A stretch of DNA of 64,000 nucleotides. It comes from Ilex aquifolium (lineage: Eukaryota; Streptophyta; Magnoliopsida; Aquifoliales; Aquifoliaceae). Numbering within the stretch: the first letter of the stretch is position 1; every line of letters starts with the position of its first letter. The stretch is taken from the NCBI GenBank assembly GCA_951799425.1, contig OX637391.1, positions 14,813,051 to 14,877,050 on the forward strand, given 5' to 3'. Positions 44,101 to 55,166 of the stretch are shown here, piece after piece. Made by a program: the position numbers and the translations under genes. The notes beneath the pieces are model-generated. The model had not been told where the DNA came from and did no database searches. It saw only the letters and a list, made by a program, of their open reading frames with translations.

Positions 44101-45712
44101 TACTGGAATGTTGAACCGGACCAGAGAAATCCACTGGACCGCCGAACCGGAGACAAAACAGATGGAACCGGTCTGAATCGGTCTAAAACTGACTGAACCG
44201 GTACTGAACCAGGATTGAACCGGTCTGGTCTAAGGCTACTGGATCTGGGTCTGAACCGAATATGGATCGGTTCTTGACTTGGATCTGATTGGACTGGGCT
44301 TGGATCGCAACCGACCCGGTTCGAATGGGTCTTCTTCTTCAACAACAAACCCTAATGCCCCTTCACCAATAACCAGGCAACCACCAACCAGGCAGCCACC
44401 AACGCCGACTACACCATCGAACAACCAGATAGTCAATCGACTACACCATCGAAGCACCACTGAAGCAGAACAGAAGCCACCACAAAAAAAAACCAGATAT
44501 CAAAACTCGATGAACAGTACAACGTCGACCACACCAGTTGACTACCACCACCACCACCAGACAAGGCCACGACAGTACAACACAACGAACAACACAGTAA
44601 CAATGGTCACACAGCCGCGAACTAGACTAGTTAATATTTGTATTAACCTTGCTCTGATACCATGTTAAGTTGAGAGAATTAACATAACACAATATTAGAG
44701 ACAATATCAGAGAGAAAGACAGAGGTTAAAAACTTAACCTAACTCTCATACATCACTTGTATTTATAGTTAACTCACAATAATAAGAATTACACATACAC
44801 CCTCTTGTATTTACACATAATACCCTAACACTATTAACAAACTACACATACTACCCTAATACTCTTAACAATAATCTTATTAATATTCTCTGAATATCTT
44901 TCATTGTCATTACTCAAGGACATTTGGCTTTTTCATGAAGCTGGATCCTTTGAGAAGATTTTGGTTCTAAGTTTGAAATCAATCACATGGATCTTTGGGT
45001 TGATCTTAGTGACTCTTTGTATAACTAATATTTTTCTCACAAAAAACTACCCTGAACTTCCTTAATTTCAGCATGCACATCTTGGTTGGCAAACATATTT
45101 TGGAGTCATGATTTTTTTTTTCTTGCAAAAGCCCTCAGGGTTGAACTTCTTGGCATATTCTCAGTACCACATATAAAGACGATTGCATGCACCCATGCAT
45201 ACACACACAAAGAGATGTATGCAGACAGAGGCACACAATCTCGCAAATCTGCACACCTCTGTCAGTTTTACATTGTTTGGGGGGAGGGGTTTATAACTGT
45301 TTAGTTATTTGCTATTAATTATATTTTCTAGTTTCATCTCTAAGACCTAAAGTGATTTGTTGCTTTTGGATATCAGTGCTATGCAGAGCAACAAGCACTC
45401 GGAGAAGTAAGCCAGGAACTTCTGGACACCCAAGTGAACCCTGCTGTGTGGGAAATCAGTGGGCATATGGTACTCAAGAGAAGGAAGGATTATGATGATG
45501 CCTCTGAGGATTATGCTTGGAGACTTCTTTCTAAGGTTTCTCTACCAGAGGAGAGGTTTCAAGAGTTGAAGATTTACATTTCTGAAGCAGTTTGTTTACA
45601 GGAGGTTCGGTTGTCAGAGGATAGTAGCTTGAATTTGGAGAAAGATCTTCACAACTCTCTTCCATCCCAGGTTGTCTCGCATTTACCTAATGATTGTCTA
45701 GTTCTCCCCTGA
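38143..45712 (+). CDS. VTC2: GDP-L-galactose phosphorylase (VTC2/VTC5 family)
   Basis: Five exons: 38143-38272, 38908-39344, 39432-39617, 39725-39985, 45377-45712, all with GT-AG introns, joining to 1,350 nt and 449 residues. The start [15 protein letters not shown] and the [12 protein letters not shown] motif match the family N-terminus. Other blocks are [93 protein letters not shown] and [20 protein letters not shown] (residues 247-251) is the HIT-like site, with the second His (249) the expected nucleophile. The enzyme phosphorolyses GDP-L-galactose to L-galactose-1-phosphate and GDP, the committed and rate-controlling step of ascorbate synthesis, in cytosol and nucleus. Length fits the roughly 440-residue family. 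Intron 4 is 5.4 kb because of an antisense copia insertion; all splice sites remain intact. VTC2 and VTC5 paralogues cannot be separated here. Confidence 0.96.
40304..40508 (-). repeat. 3' LTR of the intronic copia element
   Basis: 205 bp, almost identical to 44666-44870. The adjacent inner sequence CTCCCCCTCAAG is a polypurine tract on the minus strand (CTTGAGGGGGAG), as needed for plus-strand priming. Confidence 0.93.
40581..42449 (-). pseudogene. Copia reverse transcriptase and RNase H
   Basis: Segments 42383-41925, 41924-40977 and 40847-40581. Motifs: [70 protein letters not shown], the [11 protein letters not shown] active site, the [10 protein letters not shown] block and the RNase H end [38 protein letters not shown] stops sit at about 41925-41927 (VGCR-stop-MYTVK) and 40977-40979 (SDAD-stop-AGS), both where copia elements have tryptophan. 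The catalytic residues look intact but the frame is not continuous. Confidence 0.9.
42450..43511 (-). pseudogene. Copia GAG-pre-integrase and integrase domains
   Basis: A 353-residue open frame. The pre-integrase zinc region reads WYCRLGYPS then CEACQLSKH; the two histidines of the usual H-H-C-C finger are tyrosine, each one C-to-T change. The catalytic core looks intact: Asp in LVHSDVWGP, Asp in [10 protein letters not shown], Glu in [13 protein letters not shown]. It ends at a TGA (42450-42452) in SLR-stop-YF, with pol continuing in the same sense below (DVKFEE). Confidence 0.88.
43572..43826 (-). pseudogene. Copia protease remnant
   Basis: An 84-residue frame containing [15 protein letters not shown]. 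The copia retropepsin site is normally D-S/T-G; here the glycine codon reads GAT (Asp), so the site is lost. Two adjacent stop codons at about 43570-43577 separate it from the following integrase frame. Confidence 0.85.
43905..44250. repeat. 31-bp minisatellite in the gag position of the copia element
   Basis: About eight to nine degenerate units of 31 bp with cores GAACCGGACCAAAGGAGG and CCACTGGACTG. Because 31 is not a multiple of three, the unit is read in all three frames in turn (protein super-period of 31 residues with FGPVQ, SGLLWSG and PLVRF). No gag helices or zinc knuckle occur between the primer-binding site and the protease remnant. Confidence 0.9.
44651..44662 (-). other. Primer-binding site, initiator-Met tRNA
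   Basis: The minus strand reads TGGTATCAGAGC directly inside the LTR, a perfect 12-base match to the standard plant iMet primer-binding site. Confidence 0.92.
44663..44870 (-). repeat. 5' LTR of the intronic copia element
   Basis: 208 bp, TG...CA ends. A TATAAATACAAG motif on the minus strand (44757-44768) is a likely promoter, which would transcribe antisense to the host gene within its intron. Confidence 0.93.
44871..45376 (+). other. Host part of intron 4 downstream of the copia insertion
   Basis: About 500 bp of T-rich intron ending in GGATATCAG before exon 5. The plus frame 45086-45304 is a shadow. Nothing else recognised. Confidence 0.6.
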
Positions 45713-46490
45713 AGGATTGTTTTTGCGACATTGAGTGTCTAGTTTGATTGTTTTCTGCTAAATTAGTGGGTTACAAGGGATAGAAGTCTGATCTTCCATA
45801 GTATCTCTGGAAGATTTGATTCATGGCCGCTTCGGAATCCTGATAGTTTCAAGGTAGTAGGAGCCTGTTTTCGATGGGAGTAGCCGTTTCTGTACATATT
45901 TTGACGATTAATGTCTTTCGGGTGTGGTATTAACTTGATATATCTCCAAACTTCCACCATGACCAAACTATATGGCTACTTTGTGCTTTTGGACATTGTT
46001 TTTGGTCTTTGGTGCAAGGCGTAAGTCATCCTTCCATTTTCTGTTCTGTTTTTTTTCGAGAGTTTTTTTGTCATTTAGGGGGAGGGAAGAGGGAGGGGGA
46101 GGCTGGTAAGCACAGCTGCTCAAGTCATACAATTCAAGATGGGAGCTTTTCCATCTTACTGCTCGTCTCAAGTGCAACTGATGTGTACACAGATGACCCC
46201 AGCTAGGAATTGGGACGGGTCATCGAGAAAGTGTTATTCTCTTATTGATTGGGACCCGACTACGGTACAGACCTTTAGTTTTTTGGTACTATACCGAAAA
46301 AACAATGGGGCTGTGGGTGAGCTTGTCTTGCAATTGAGACCGGAGATAAACATTGCTTGTGCTTTTTGAGTTTCCCAACCAGTTAACCGGTGATTTCTTA
46401 AACTGGTTTTCGTTTAAAAGTGAGAAAAGAAGATTCTATATGCCAGATAGTACAAATCTAATTTGTCCTGGTTTGTACAATAAAAGTGAC
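45713..46490 (+). other. 3' UTR/downstream region of the VTC2-like gene
   Basis: Non-coding sequence after the TGA at 45710-45712. An AATAAA at 46479-46484 is one possible polyadenylation signal and would give a long 3' UTR of about 770 nt. The true end may lie earlier, and I see no decisive signal. Confidence 0.45.
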
Positions 46491-46496
46491 GAGCTA

Positions 46497-46834
46497 GATC
46501 ATCTTCAATGGTAACTCAAATTTGAGTTAAAAAAATGATAAAAAGTTAGATTTGGTATAGATTTTTCCATGGAGAAACTCAAATTTAAAGGAAAAGAAAC
46601 CTAAATTTAAATGAGGACAAACCTAAATTTAAAAGAGGGTAAACTATGATAATTGGATCTTTAAAAGAGTGAAATTTTACCATTAAAGATTTATGTATAA
46701 ATTTGAGTCTCCCTTAATTTGGGTAAAAAAATTAGTCTTCCTTCATTTGATATAGGTATAAGTGTAGTATTGGAGAATATTTTTAAGGGTTTTTTGTATC
46801 TAAATTTAAAAAAAGGTAAGCATTGGAGATGCTC
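46497..46834. mobile_element. MITE with GAGCATCTCCAATG-type ends
   Basis: The left end GATCATCTTCAATGG and right end CATTGGAGATGCTC are imperfect inverted repeats of the GAGCATCTCCAATG family common in plant MITEs. The ~340-bp AT-rich interior repeats CTCAAATTTGAG and AAACCTAAATTTAAA motifs and has no coding frame. Flanking duplication unclear (possibly TA/TTA). Confidence 0.6.
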
Positions 46835-47179
46835 TTAGTACTACCAGTGGAGGTGCATTTAAAATAAATAGGTAAGGTTACTACCTATTAGAGTAAGTGT
46901 AATACCCCAAAATTCACAATAAAGACATTAACTATCTATCAACCATTAAACTATGAGAACATTTTAAAAAACCATTAAATAAATACATTCATCATTCAAT
47001 ATCTAATTAGATAAATCTCAAATAAATCCCTAAGGTTAAATCCAAACCAAAGTAAATATTCTTCAACAACTAACTAAAGAGCATCCATGACAATATTAAT
47101 TCATTAAAATTAAGAACAGTAAACGTCCACTTCTGGATCTACATTGTGATCTACCTTAGCATCCAATATATCTGCTCAT
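46835..47179. other. AT-rich DNA between MITE and chromovirus remnant
   Basis: No features recognised; it may include decayed integrase of the chromovirus to the right. Confidence 0.4.
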
Positions 47180-48524
47180 CTAGTCCGAGGTCCTCCTCAA
47201 TAGTGATCTCCCAGTTTCTAATGTTCAATCTTCACTTGTTGGTAAACTTAGCTACAAATTTAGCTATATCTCTCGTCATCCTCTTCCACCAATGCTAGTG
47301 TTTCATACCCCGATACATTTTGTTACCTGGATGGATTGCAAATCTCAAATGGTGGCTTTCATCCAAAACATGTTCTTTGAGTTGGTTATCATCTGATATA
47401 CACAATCTCCCCCAAAAACTTAACTCATCCTTATGTAAGGACCAATCCTCTACAGTCTCCCCTCTATCCAATCGATTCTAAATCGCCTCCAATTGTTGAT
47501 CCAATCGTTGTAACTCTACAACCCTTTGTTGGATTACATGTTGAGCTACTTGGTTGAACACACTTGGTCGATTCTCATTCTTTCCAACACGAAGATTAAA
47601 TTCTTCCAAAGCTTCCACCATCTTACACTTATTTATCGTCATACAATTCATTTCTCCATGGGACTTCCTACTCAGTGCATCTGCCACAACGTTAGCCTTC
47701 CCTAGATGATAATTCAACTTGAATTTATAATCTTACAAGTACTTTATCCATCGCCTTTTTTTAAGGTTTAGATCCTTTTGAGTGAAGATTTACCTAAGGC
47801 TCTTATGATCGGAATAAACCTAAAATTTCCCTCCTTACAAATAACACCTCCATAACTTGATAGCAAACACCACTGTCGCTAGCTCCAAATCATGGGTAAG
47901 GGTAATTTTGTTCATGGATCTTCAACTATCTCGAACCATAAGCAACCACCTTCCCCTTCTGCATCAACATACAACCCAAACCTTATAGCGAAGCATCTGT
48001 GTACATATAGTAGCCCTCATCACTATACAGAATAATGAATACTGGTGCGGTAGTCAACTTCTACTTCAAAATGGTAAGGCTTGTTCATAATCGTAGGTCC
48101 ACAAGAACATTTCCCCCTTCTTCATAAGACATGTCATTAGCATATCTACCCGAGAAAACCCTTCCATAAACCTTCTGTAGTAACCTGCTAGACGCAAGAA
48201 ACTACAAATTTCTGTCACATTTTGATGTCGTTCCCACTTCATTACTACCTCAATTTTTTGCTTGGTCCATTGCTACTCCCTATTCCGACACCACGTATCC
48301 AAAGAACTTAACCTCCTTCATCCAAAACTCACATTTACTTATCTTTGCATACAACTTATGCCCCCGTAATTTTTGTAGCACCAACCGGATGTGTTGTGCA
48401 TGCTCCTCGTGTGTCCTTAAATAGATCAAAATTTCATCAATGAAAATGATAAAAAAAATTGATCTAGATAAGGTGTAAACACCTTAAAAGCTGCAGGAAC
48501 GTTAGTATGAAAAGTTGTCTAAGG
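47180..48524 (-). pseudogene. Decayed chromovirus: second half of RT, RNase H, start of integrase
   Basis: Minus strand. From 48524 down: a degenerate RT with VPAAF and PYLDQF, then IFIDEILIY (the usual DD reads DE), [24 protein letters not shown] and FFGYVVSE. A scattered RNase H follows, ending with MNYHLGKANVVADALSRKSHGEMN (47717-47640), then a degraded HHCC-like integrase start (HPGNKMYRGMKH, about 47260-47320). Many stops and frameshifts. The missing upstream RT half is at 62729-63380, on the other side of the Athila-type insertion. Confidence 0.85.
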
Positions 48525-48529
48525 AATAT

Positions 48530-50448
48530 TGACTTGATCCGAAATGTGTACACCCAAGTGCAGACGGTCAAGCTGTAGTAATAATCCGGTTTGAGTCCGG
48601 AGTCGAATCCACAGGGAACTTTTGTTGGTATTTTTGAGATAAGCAGTGGTGGAGACCTATTGATTGTAACCCTTGAGATTTGTTGTGAGGTGTGAGATTT
48701 CCTGGACAGAATATAAGATTCTTTCCAAAAGAATTTTCTTAACAAAATAGGAGATAAACGTTAATGAAAAAGAGTCACTCTTTAGTTCAAGGATCTGGAT
48801 ATGTAGTTAATTATCCGGTTTGTTATACTTGTGCTTGGTAACTTAATTAACTCCTGTGTCAACAGCAAGTTAATCGGAAGATAAAGATGGACTGTGAGAA
48901 TTAAGAACATGATTCCGATGTCTTTCTAGAAGTTTACAAGAATTGTCTGTGTCGAGACTTAACCCGTCTACAAACAAGCAAGTGTTTCTACAAGACATCC
49001 AACCATGACATTAATATTCCATTCTTTAAGTGAAGCACAATAATGGGGAGGATTGAAGGGTAGTCATGAAGATCTAGCCGGGGTACTTGCCTTGAACCGA
49101 TGAGTCTTTCTATGCAAGAGTCATCCGTATCATAGAAAGAGCTCACGGTTATACAAAGTACCTTATCTTTGCTAGATGCAATCAATCATCCAATAAGCAA
49201 GGAGAAATAAATGTTAAGCATAAGAACAATGCACAAATATAATTCCCGGATAATTTATACATGCCCTTCTCCTCTTACTAAAGAGTGAATGAGAAACTAC
49301 TCATTCTTCATGGCTTTGGTAAAGCTAGAAAAGTGGGTGATGCTCATCCCTCCAAGTAGAGGACTTACAAAACGAAATAACAATAAACAAGGAGTCAATC
49401 TTTAACAAAGAATGAGTGAATCACGTTCTACCCTTCACGGCTTTGGTAAAGCTCTAGAAAAGTGGAAGAGTTTCACTCCTCTAAGAAAGAAAGAAGCTCA
49501 AGCAATGGAAGTGAAGTACATAAACAATAAAAGTAGAAGAAAACTAGTCACATTTGGAGGGTGGCTTCCTCAACCAAGGAATGAAGAGTTGCTTCCTCAA
49601 CCAAAAGATGAACTAACTCTCTTCTATGCATAGAAGTGAAAGCATAAGCATAAAACTACTTTTATAACAAGCTAAGAGATGTTGGACTAAAGCCAAACTA
49701 ATCTCTAAAATAACTACTTCATACAAGGAAATGCAAGCTAAATCTACAATGTGAGTGGGAGTCTAAGCCTCCATCAACCTCCCTACTTCCTCCTTTGTGC
49801 TCCAACAATGGGAGTATTTATAGGCAAGAGAAGGAGACAAGAGGGGTAGAAGGAATAGTGTATGCCGCCCAAGTCCAAGTGAAAAACCAACTACTCTGCA
49901 GCCAGTCTGTGGAGAACGTTCGAACGTTAGTTGGCGTTCGAACGTTGTCTCTGTTTTTGCCTTATGGTCGTTCGAACGTTGTCTGCCGTTCGAGCGTTTC
50001 TTCTATCTTTGCCTTATGGGCGTTTGAACGCCAGATGTGCTCTGATCCTCTCACTCGAGTGTTCTGTTGTCTTCTGTAAAGTTCAGTTCCACACTCTATG
50101 CAGTAGTCTGGTCCTCAATCAACTCAAGTGCACGTTCGAACGTGACACTCAAGTGCCTCAGAGCTTCAGAGTCTTCTTTCCTAGCTGCAACACGTCTTCT
50201 CTTAGCAGTCAGGTCTGCTATAGTTCAATGTGGACGTTCGAACGTAAGTTGGCGTTCGAACGTTCTGGCTGTGCTCCAAGCTTCTCCAATTTTGTGCCCT
50301 AATGTGCTGGTGTTACATTCAAGTGTGATACTTGTTGTTCTTGAGTCCTTGTTCAGTGTAGGGCCTGAAATGACATCACTTAAACTCCATCAAAGTCCAA
50401 TTAGTCTTAAAACGGCATAATAAAATGCTAACTTTAAGTGCTAATCAC
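48530..50448 (-). repeat. 3' LTR of the second Athila-type element
   Basis: 1,919 bp; pairs with 60788-62723. It carries paired GTTCGAAC palindromes at 49918/49936, 49970/49988 and 50236/50254, plus a single one at 50134. TATA-like CTATAAATACTCC on the minus strand at 49811-49822. Open frames inside are shadows shared by both LTRs. Confidence 0.95.
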
Positions 50449-52383
50449 ACTCCCCAACCTAAATATTGCTAGTCTCTAGTAATACAAAAAAAATCTACTC
50501 CTAATGCCAATTTCGTAGGTCATCCGGTTGCATTTAGCTTATGCAACAAGTCGTTGAACCACTAGGTTTACCCTAGCAGACGAGTGTTGTCTCGTGAGGG
50601 TTTTCAGCGAAGCTACCCACAAACTTCAGTCGAACAGATGTGTATGTGAGATTGCTGATTAAAGTAAATTAGCATCATGGTCGTTGGGACACCCAACTCT
50701 CAATTTCGACTTATATCCCGCATGTCCCTCTTTCATAGGTATCTATTCTATGCAAAAATTAGCATTTGTTACATTGGTATTTGGAATTCCCTGTGTAGTA
50801 GGAATGATCATTCTAGCAGCAAGAATCGTTGTATAACAAACATTCCATTTTATCACCTTCCATGGATAGCTTCGATTTCACAAACCTCTCGTAGAATGCT
50901 CTCAGCAAAAGTTCGCTCCGATTATAATGACTTGTTTCTCACGGGTCATGTGATCAGAAGGTGGCCAATCAAAAAAATCACATGCATAATTAGGAAGGGA
51001 GTGAAATTTTAAGGAAGCAACTACTCATGTTTGGCATAATCTCATGAAAGAATATTGATGCAATTTAAAGAAATACTATTTACCATATCCCAATTTTGAT
51101 TGACAACACATGCATGCAACATACTTGAGATCAATTAGGGCTTTTCATAGGTTGTAATGTGGCCAGAGGTCAATGGCTAATGAAATGACGTCAATAGTAT
51201 TCAAAAGCTATCTTCTGTAGTGTAGCACACTTCTTTCTAGCTTTTCGATATTTTGCTTAGAAATGATATTTCCTTCTTTCATTTTTTTTCATTTTTCACT
51301 TTCTTGGCAATTTCTTGCCTTTTTGCTTCTTTTCTATTTCAATTGTTCCCATTGATTCTTCTTGTCATTGAAAAGTAGCCTTCACAGCCTTTCCCTTTTC
51401 CTTGCATTTCTGTGTCATATTGATTTATAAGAGGGTGCAAGAAAATTAGATAGCAAAGGTATGTCAAGTATGTTCTCTTGTGGTTTGGTACTCATACGGG
51501 TTTATCGAAGAAGAAATCATATATTGAGGGCTCAAGCATGGCTAACTAGGGAAATAATTTTATAAAAGAAATGGCTAAGGCTCAATATCAAATCAAAGAT
51601 GGCCTAAGATCATTTCTCAAGTATGTGCACATGTATGTTTCGTATGCAAAGGTTCCCTGTGGGATATGTCAATAGATCACTTTTAATTGCGTCAATCAAA
51701 GCAAGGTTAATGAGATTATTCAAAAATTGAGAGTGAAAGACTTTACTTGAGTAAACATTGATTGTCTCTCGAAAGCATCGTAAGACTCGAAACTTACCAT
51801 GATATTCTTTGTTATCTCCACTGGTTATGTCGGGTTTTCCACGGAATGTCGATTATATACTGATTCCATTTTCGAGTCCGATCATCCTATTCCTTGAAAA
51901 TAACAAATATTGATGCACATTTGACAATTTAAGCATAGAAAGAATATCAATTTTCCAAGAAATGTGGTTTTAAGTCTCGGTTGATAGGTTGAGGTGTCAA
52001 ACCGATCATGTGCGTAGTTACTTTAACAAACATTCTTAACATCCACATTCGTTCCATCATTAAGTTAAATCTACATATGCATTTAAAACAAATAAAAGTG
52101 ATAAATTGAACCATTCATTTCACAAAATATTGTCGTTTAACATTAACATCAATGATCCAATTCATCCACAATCACACAAAAACTTACAATATCTTTAACA
52201 ACTACGAAAGAAGAAACTCATGAAAAGAAGCAATAAACACACAAAAACTATAATCAAGAACAGGAATCCCTCTCTCTCACTCTCCTCCATCTCCACTAGC
52301 TCCTCCCCTCAGAAGGCCAAGGATCTCCTCCTGCTGTCGGAGAATCTTGTCTTGGTTGGTCTCGATGCCAATCATAATGTCTC
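50449..52383 (-). other. Untranslated 3' region of the second Athila-type element
   Basis: About 1.9 kb between the third frame and the 3' LTR, starting with the polypurine tract. No coding domain or tandem repeat recognised. Confidence 0.6.
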
Positions 52384-53379
52384 TCAGCGATCTCCAACTG
52401 CTGGTGCTGGGGCCTGCCTCCTGTGGCTGCTCTCTCTCTTCCTCCATCTCTCTCTCCTCCTCCGCATCAAGCTTTTCTTGCACCTCGTCCACTCCATGGG
52501 TAGGGGCATCTCTTGTCTGGCCGCTGGGCCGCCACTATGACCTTGGCTCCTCCGGAAGGATGCCTTGTTAAGTGGCCCCATTGGCTTTTGAATCTTCATC
52601 TCTGGCTTCACCCTAACCCCATGGTCTTTGCATATTTCAGTCACTAGGGTGCCGAAGGGAAGTGAATTCCGCTTCACGTCACACCCTTTCTTCATCTCTG
52701 TCAACACTAGGGAGGGGACGTAAATGCTTTGCCCTTTTTCCAATTGCATACAAAAGTCGGGCCATGTCGGGGAGGATTTCATTTTTTCTTCCTATCGGAG
52801 CAAAGTTGGCAACCGCAATCAGGTTCAACATTTTATATTTATCAGTCAATTCTCCTTGTTTGAAGAATTTCTTCCCAGTCCAAGAAAAATTAGGCATTCC
52901 AGTCAGTTCCTTCCCCACCTCATTCATTGCCACCTTCTTTCTCGGGGGATAGGCGGGATTTGGTACCCGAGGCACTTCTTGCCTTATCCCCCAAATGTAA
53001 TCCTCATCTACGTCCACATGGACTCCCCTTACATATGTTCGAATTTTCCCGTCGATGATCTCGGCGTTGGAGTAAAACTCCCGCACCAAGTCGACCACGG
53101 CCTCCCCGCCGTTCCTCAAATAAAACAACCACCCCTCCTCTCCATATCCGCAAAGATCCCCAACTCCGCAAAATCAGCCAAGATCACATCCCGTTCACAA
53201 TCTATGGCTTTGTTTTGGTAGAAGTTTTCATACCTGTCAATTTTTAGAGCCGTAGGGAATCGGGTTTTGTCATACCTCCTCACAGTGGGTCTTCCTTCTC
53301 TTTCTTCGACCACCTCCTCGACGAAGTTGGGTTCTTGGGTGTTTGGGTTGCACCTGGCAGGGAGCTTGACTCTTGGCAT
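52384..53379 (-). pseudogene. Third reading frame in the env-like position
   Basis: Three overlapping frames: 53379-53116 (MPRVKLPARCNPNTQEPNF, RFPTALKIDRYENFYQNKAI, DVILADFAELGIFADMERRG), 53128-52679 (FYLRNGGEAVVDLVREFYSN, VRGVHVDVDEDYIWGIRQEV, YKMLNLIAVANFAPIGRKN) and 52782-52384 (YVPSLVLTEMKKGCDVKRNS). They read as one protein of about 300 residues with two frameshifts, the first at a GGGG run near 53128. It resembles the plant-specific 'putative plant transposon protein' domain often annotated near Athila-like elements. No signal peptide or clear membrane segment is visible, so an envelope role is not supported. Confidence 0.65.
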
Positions 53380-55166
53380 GGTAGTTTCGGTTTTTGAGTT
53401 TGAGGGCTTTGAAATCTTGAATTTCTTTGTGAAAATGGAGATTTTTGATATGGGAATAGTCTTGGGAGGGTTGATTTTTGGTAAAAATGGAGAATGGTAG
53501 GTGTTTTGGGGTCTGGGTAGTGAAGAGTCACCAAGAGTTTTTCGGTTTTTGGGGGGTTTTGGGTGGTTTTGAAATGAAGAAGACGAACGAGGCTTTTATA
53601 GCATGAGTCGTGACGTTCGAACGTGTCTAGAAGGATTTTAAACAGATCGTTCGAACGTGGTGAGCTCCCAGTACTTTTGAGTTCTGTCAGGGGCCAAAGT
53701 ACTGTAAGTTCTCTTCGTTCAAACGGTCTATTGGCATTCGAACGAGTTGAGCTCCCAGTACTTTTTAGTTTCATCAGAAGCTTCATCAGAGGTTGAGTAC
53801 TGTAAGCAGCTGACGTTCGAACATCACCTGGCGTTCGAACATTGAATCAAAAATCAAAAAAAATTTCTACACTACACTATACACAATCAAAGAGAGCTAA
53901 CCACACAATTTTAAATCAAAAACCTATGGCGTCTCAGGATAAGTCCCTACCCACGCTTCAGGTTGGTATTCTGGGACATTCCTTACTCGGCCCATATTTT
54001 CATTTCAATCAAAAGAGTTTGTACAAGAAGATTTTTACATTTGTTTACAAAAATTCGGACCTTTGGCTTTCATTCCAACAAAAGTACAATTTCCTATAGA
54101 AAATTATCTAATCCGAGTCTCCCTCTGTGTCTGTGTAGTACGGACAACTAGTGACTCTCCCAACTTCCTCTCTCACAAACCGGTTAAGCAGAGTACCAGA
54201 ATAGCATGGTGTATCAGGGTAATCCTTACTCAGCCCATTCACTATCCAGTCTAATCGATCGAGTGCGCGACCGAAAATTGGTTCAGAACATTGGTTGTAT
54301 CTTTTCTCGTGAAAGACTCTGCCACACTATTTACAAGCACCAAGTCTTTTGGCACGACGGCGTTTGGCAAAGGTGCTTCTGCCACAGAGGGGTTTCGCTT
54401 GTTTTTCTTGGATTTCGGCCTTCCTTACCAGTCTTGCTTTTCTTATGATTACAGTACGCACATCAGATGGAAAAGTACGTAAAACTCCTAGACTAAACCA
54501 AAAAAGTTTAACATCTATGATTTCTAAGCTTTAAGACTCACTATCTGGTTCTTTAACATCTGTTAGTCACAAAGACGATTGAAGCTGACTCACATACATA
54601 ATCATCAATTTATACAAGGCAAGGTACATGAAATGATCAGAACAACAACAACAACCGCAAAAACAACAAAATTTAAAAATTTACGGGCAAATATGAACTG
54701 TAGTTCTCACCCCCCCAACCTAAACTGAACATTGTCCCCAATGTTTCGAATTTACCAGTTCACAGATCTTAGAGATGAGGTTGAATAGTAGAGATCTATT
54801 CATCTGCTGAAACGTACAAATAAAACTACACGAATTACTCATCTGTGCGCATATCTGGGTTTCGGATAGGTTGAAAATCCTTGTGTGTGAGTGCGAACAA
54901 GAGAAGAACACCCGTGAGCAAATATAAGATTAAAATGCAAAACATGAAGCAAAAGATTGTGTTTGTGGAGTGTGTGGTCATGATTTGTTTATCAGATAAC
55001 AGAGAAAACGAAGAATAAGAGAAAGAAGAAGAAGAAGAAGAAGAAGAAGTAGGGGGGCCAACAGCGGCGGCTGGGAGAAAAAAGAAGAAAAATAGTGGGT
55101 GCCTTATAAAGGCGCTCCAGTGGGTCGGGTTGGATTAGATTTTTCCTGACCCGATCCACTTGAGTG
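53380..55166 (-). other. Untranslated interval with GTTCGAAC palindromes and GAA microsatellite
   Basis: Between integrase and the third reading frame. It contains a GAA/GAAGAA run (about 55021-55048), AT-rich DNA, and at 53610-53850 another set of GTTCGAAC-type sites like those in the LTRs. No protein domain; open frames at 53280-53786 and 53842-54534 look fortuitous. Confidence 0.65.

Larger units (their letters stand above)
40304..44870 (-). mobile_element. Young Ty1/copia element in intron 4 of the VTC2-like gene
   Basis: A 4,567-bp LTR element, antisense to the host gene. LTRs are 40304-40508 and 44663-44870. Over 205 aligned bases I see one difference (CCTAGCTC versus CCTAACTC); the left copy also lacks the three outermost bases TGT. 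The flanks share ATAATC (40298-40303 and 44871-44876), the target duplication of five to six bases. Minus-strand order: LTR, iMet PBS, a 31-bp minisatellite in place of gag, protease remnant, integrase, RT, RNase H, polypurine tract (about 40509-40520), LTR. Several in-frame stops show it was defective or is decaying despite the near-identical LTRs. Confidence 0.93.

Noticed and set aside
44279..44668. 129-codon plus-strand frame rich in Thr/Pro/Asn beside the copia 5' LTR
   Set aside because: Lies in the leader of the copia element, runs antisense to it and is compositional; it runs into the primer-binding site and LTR.
49795..50420. Plus-strand open frames conserved in both LTRs of the Athila-type element (49795-50420 and 62053-62696)
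   Set aside because: They are conserved only because the LTRs are copies of each other, run antisense to the element and match no domain.
52220..53221. Plus-strand frames opposite the third reading frame
   Set aside because: The minus-strand frames carry the conserved-looking segments and agree with the orientation of the element; plus-strand frames are shadows.
53116..53379. Retroviral envelope protein in the env-like position
   Set aside because: No signal peptide, cleavage site or clear membrane helix is visible; only position suggests env.
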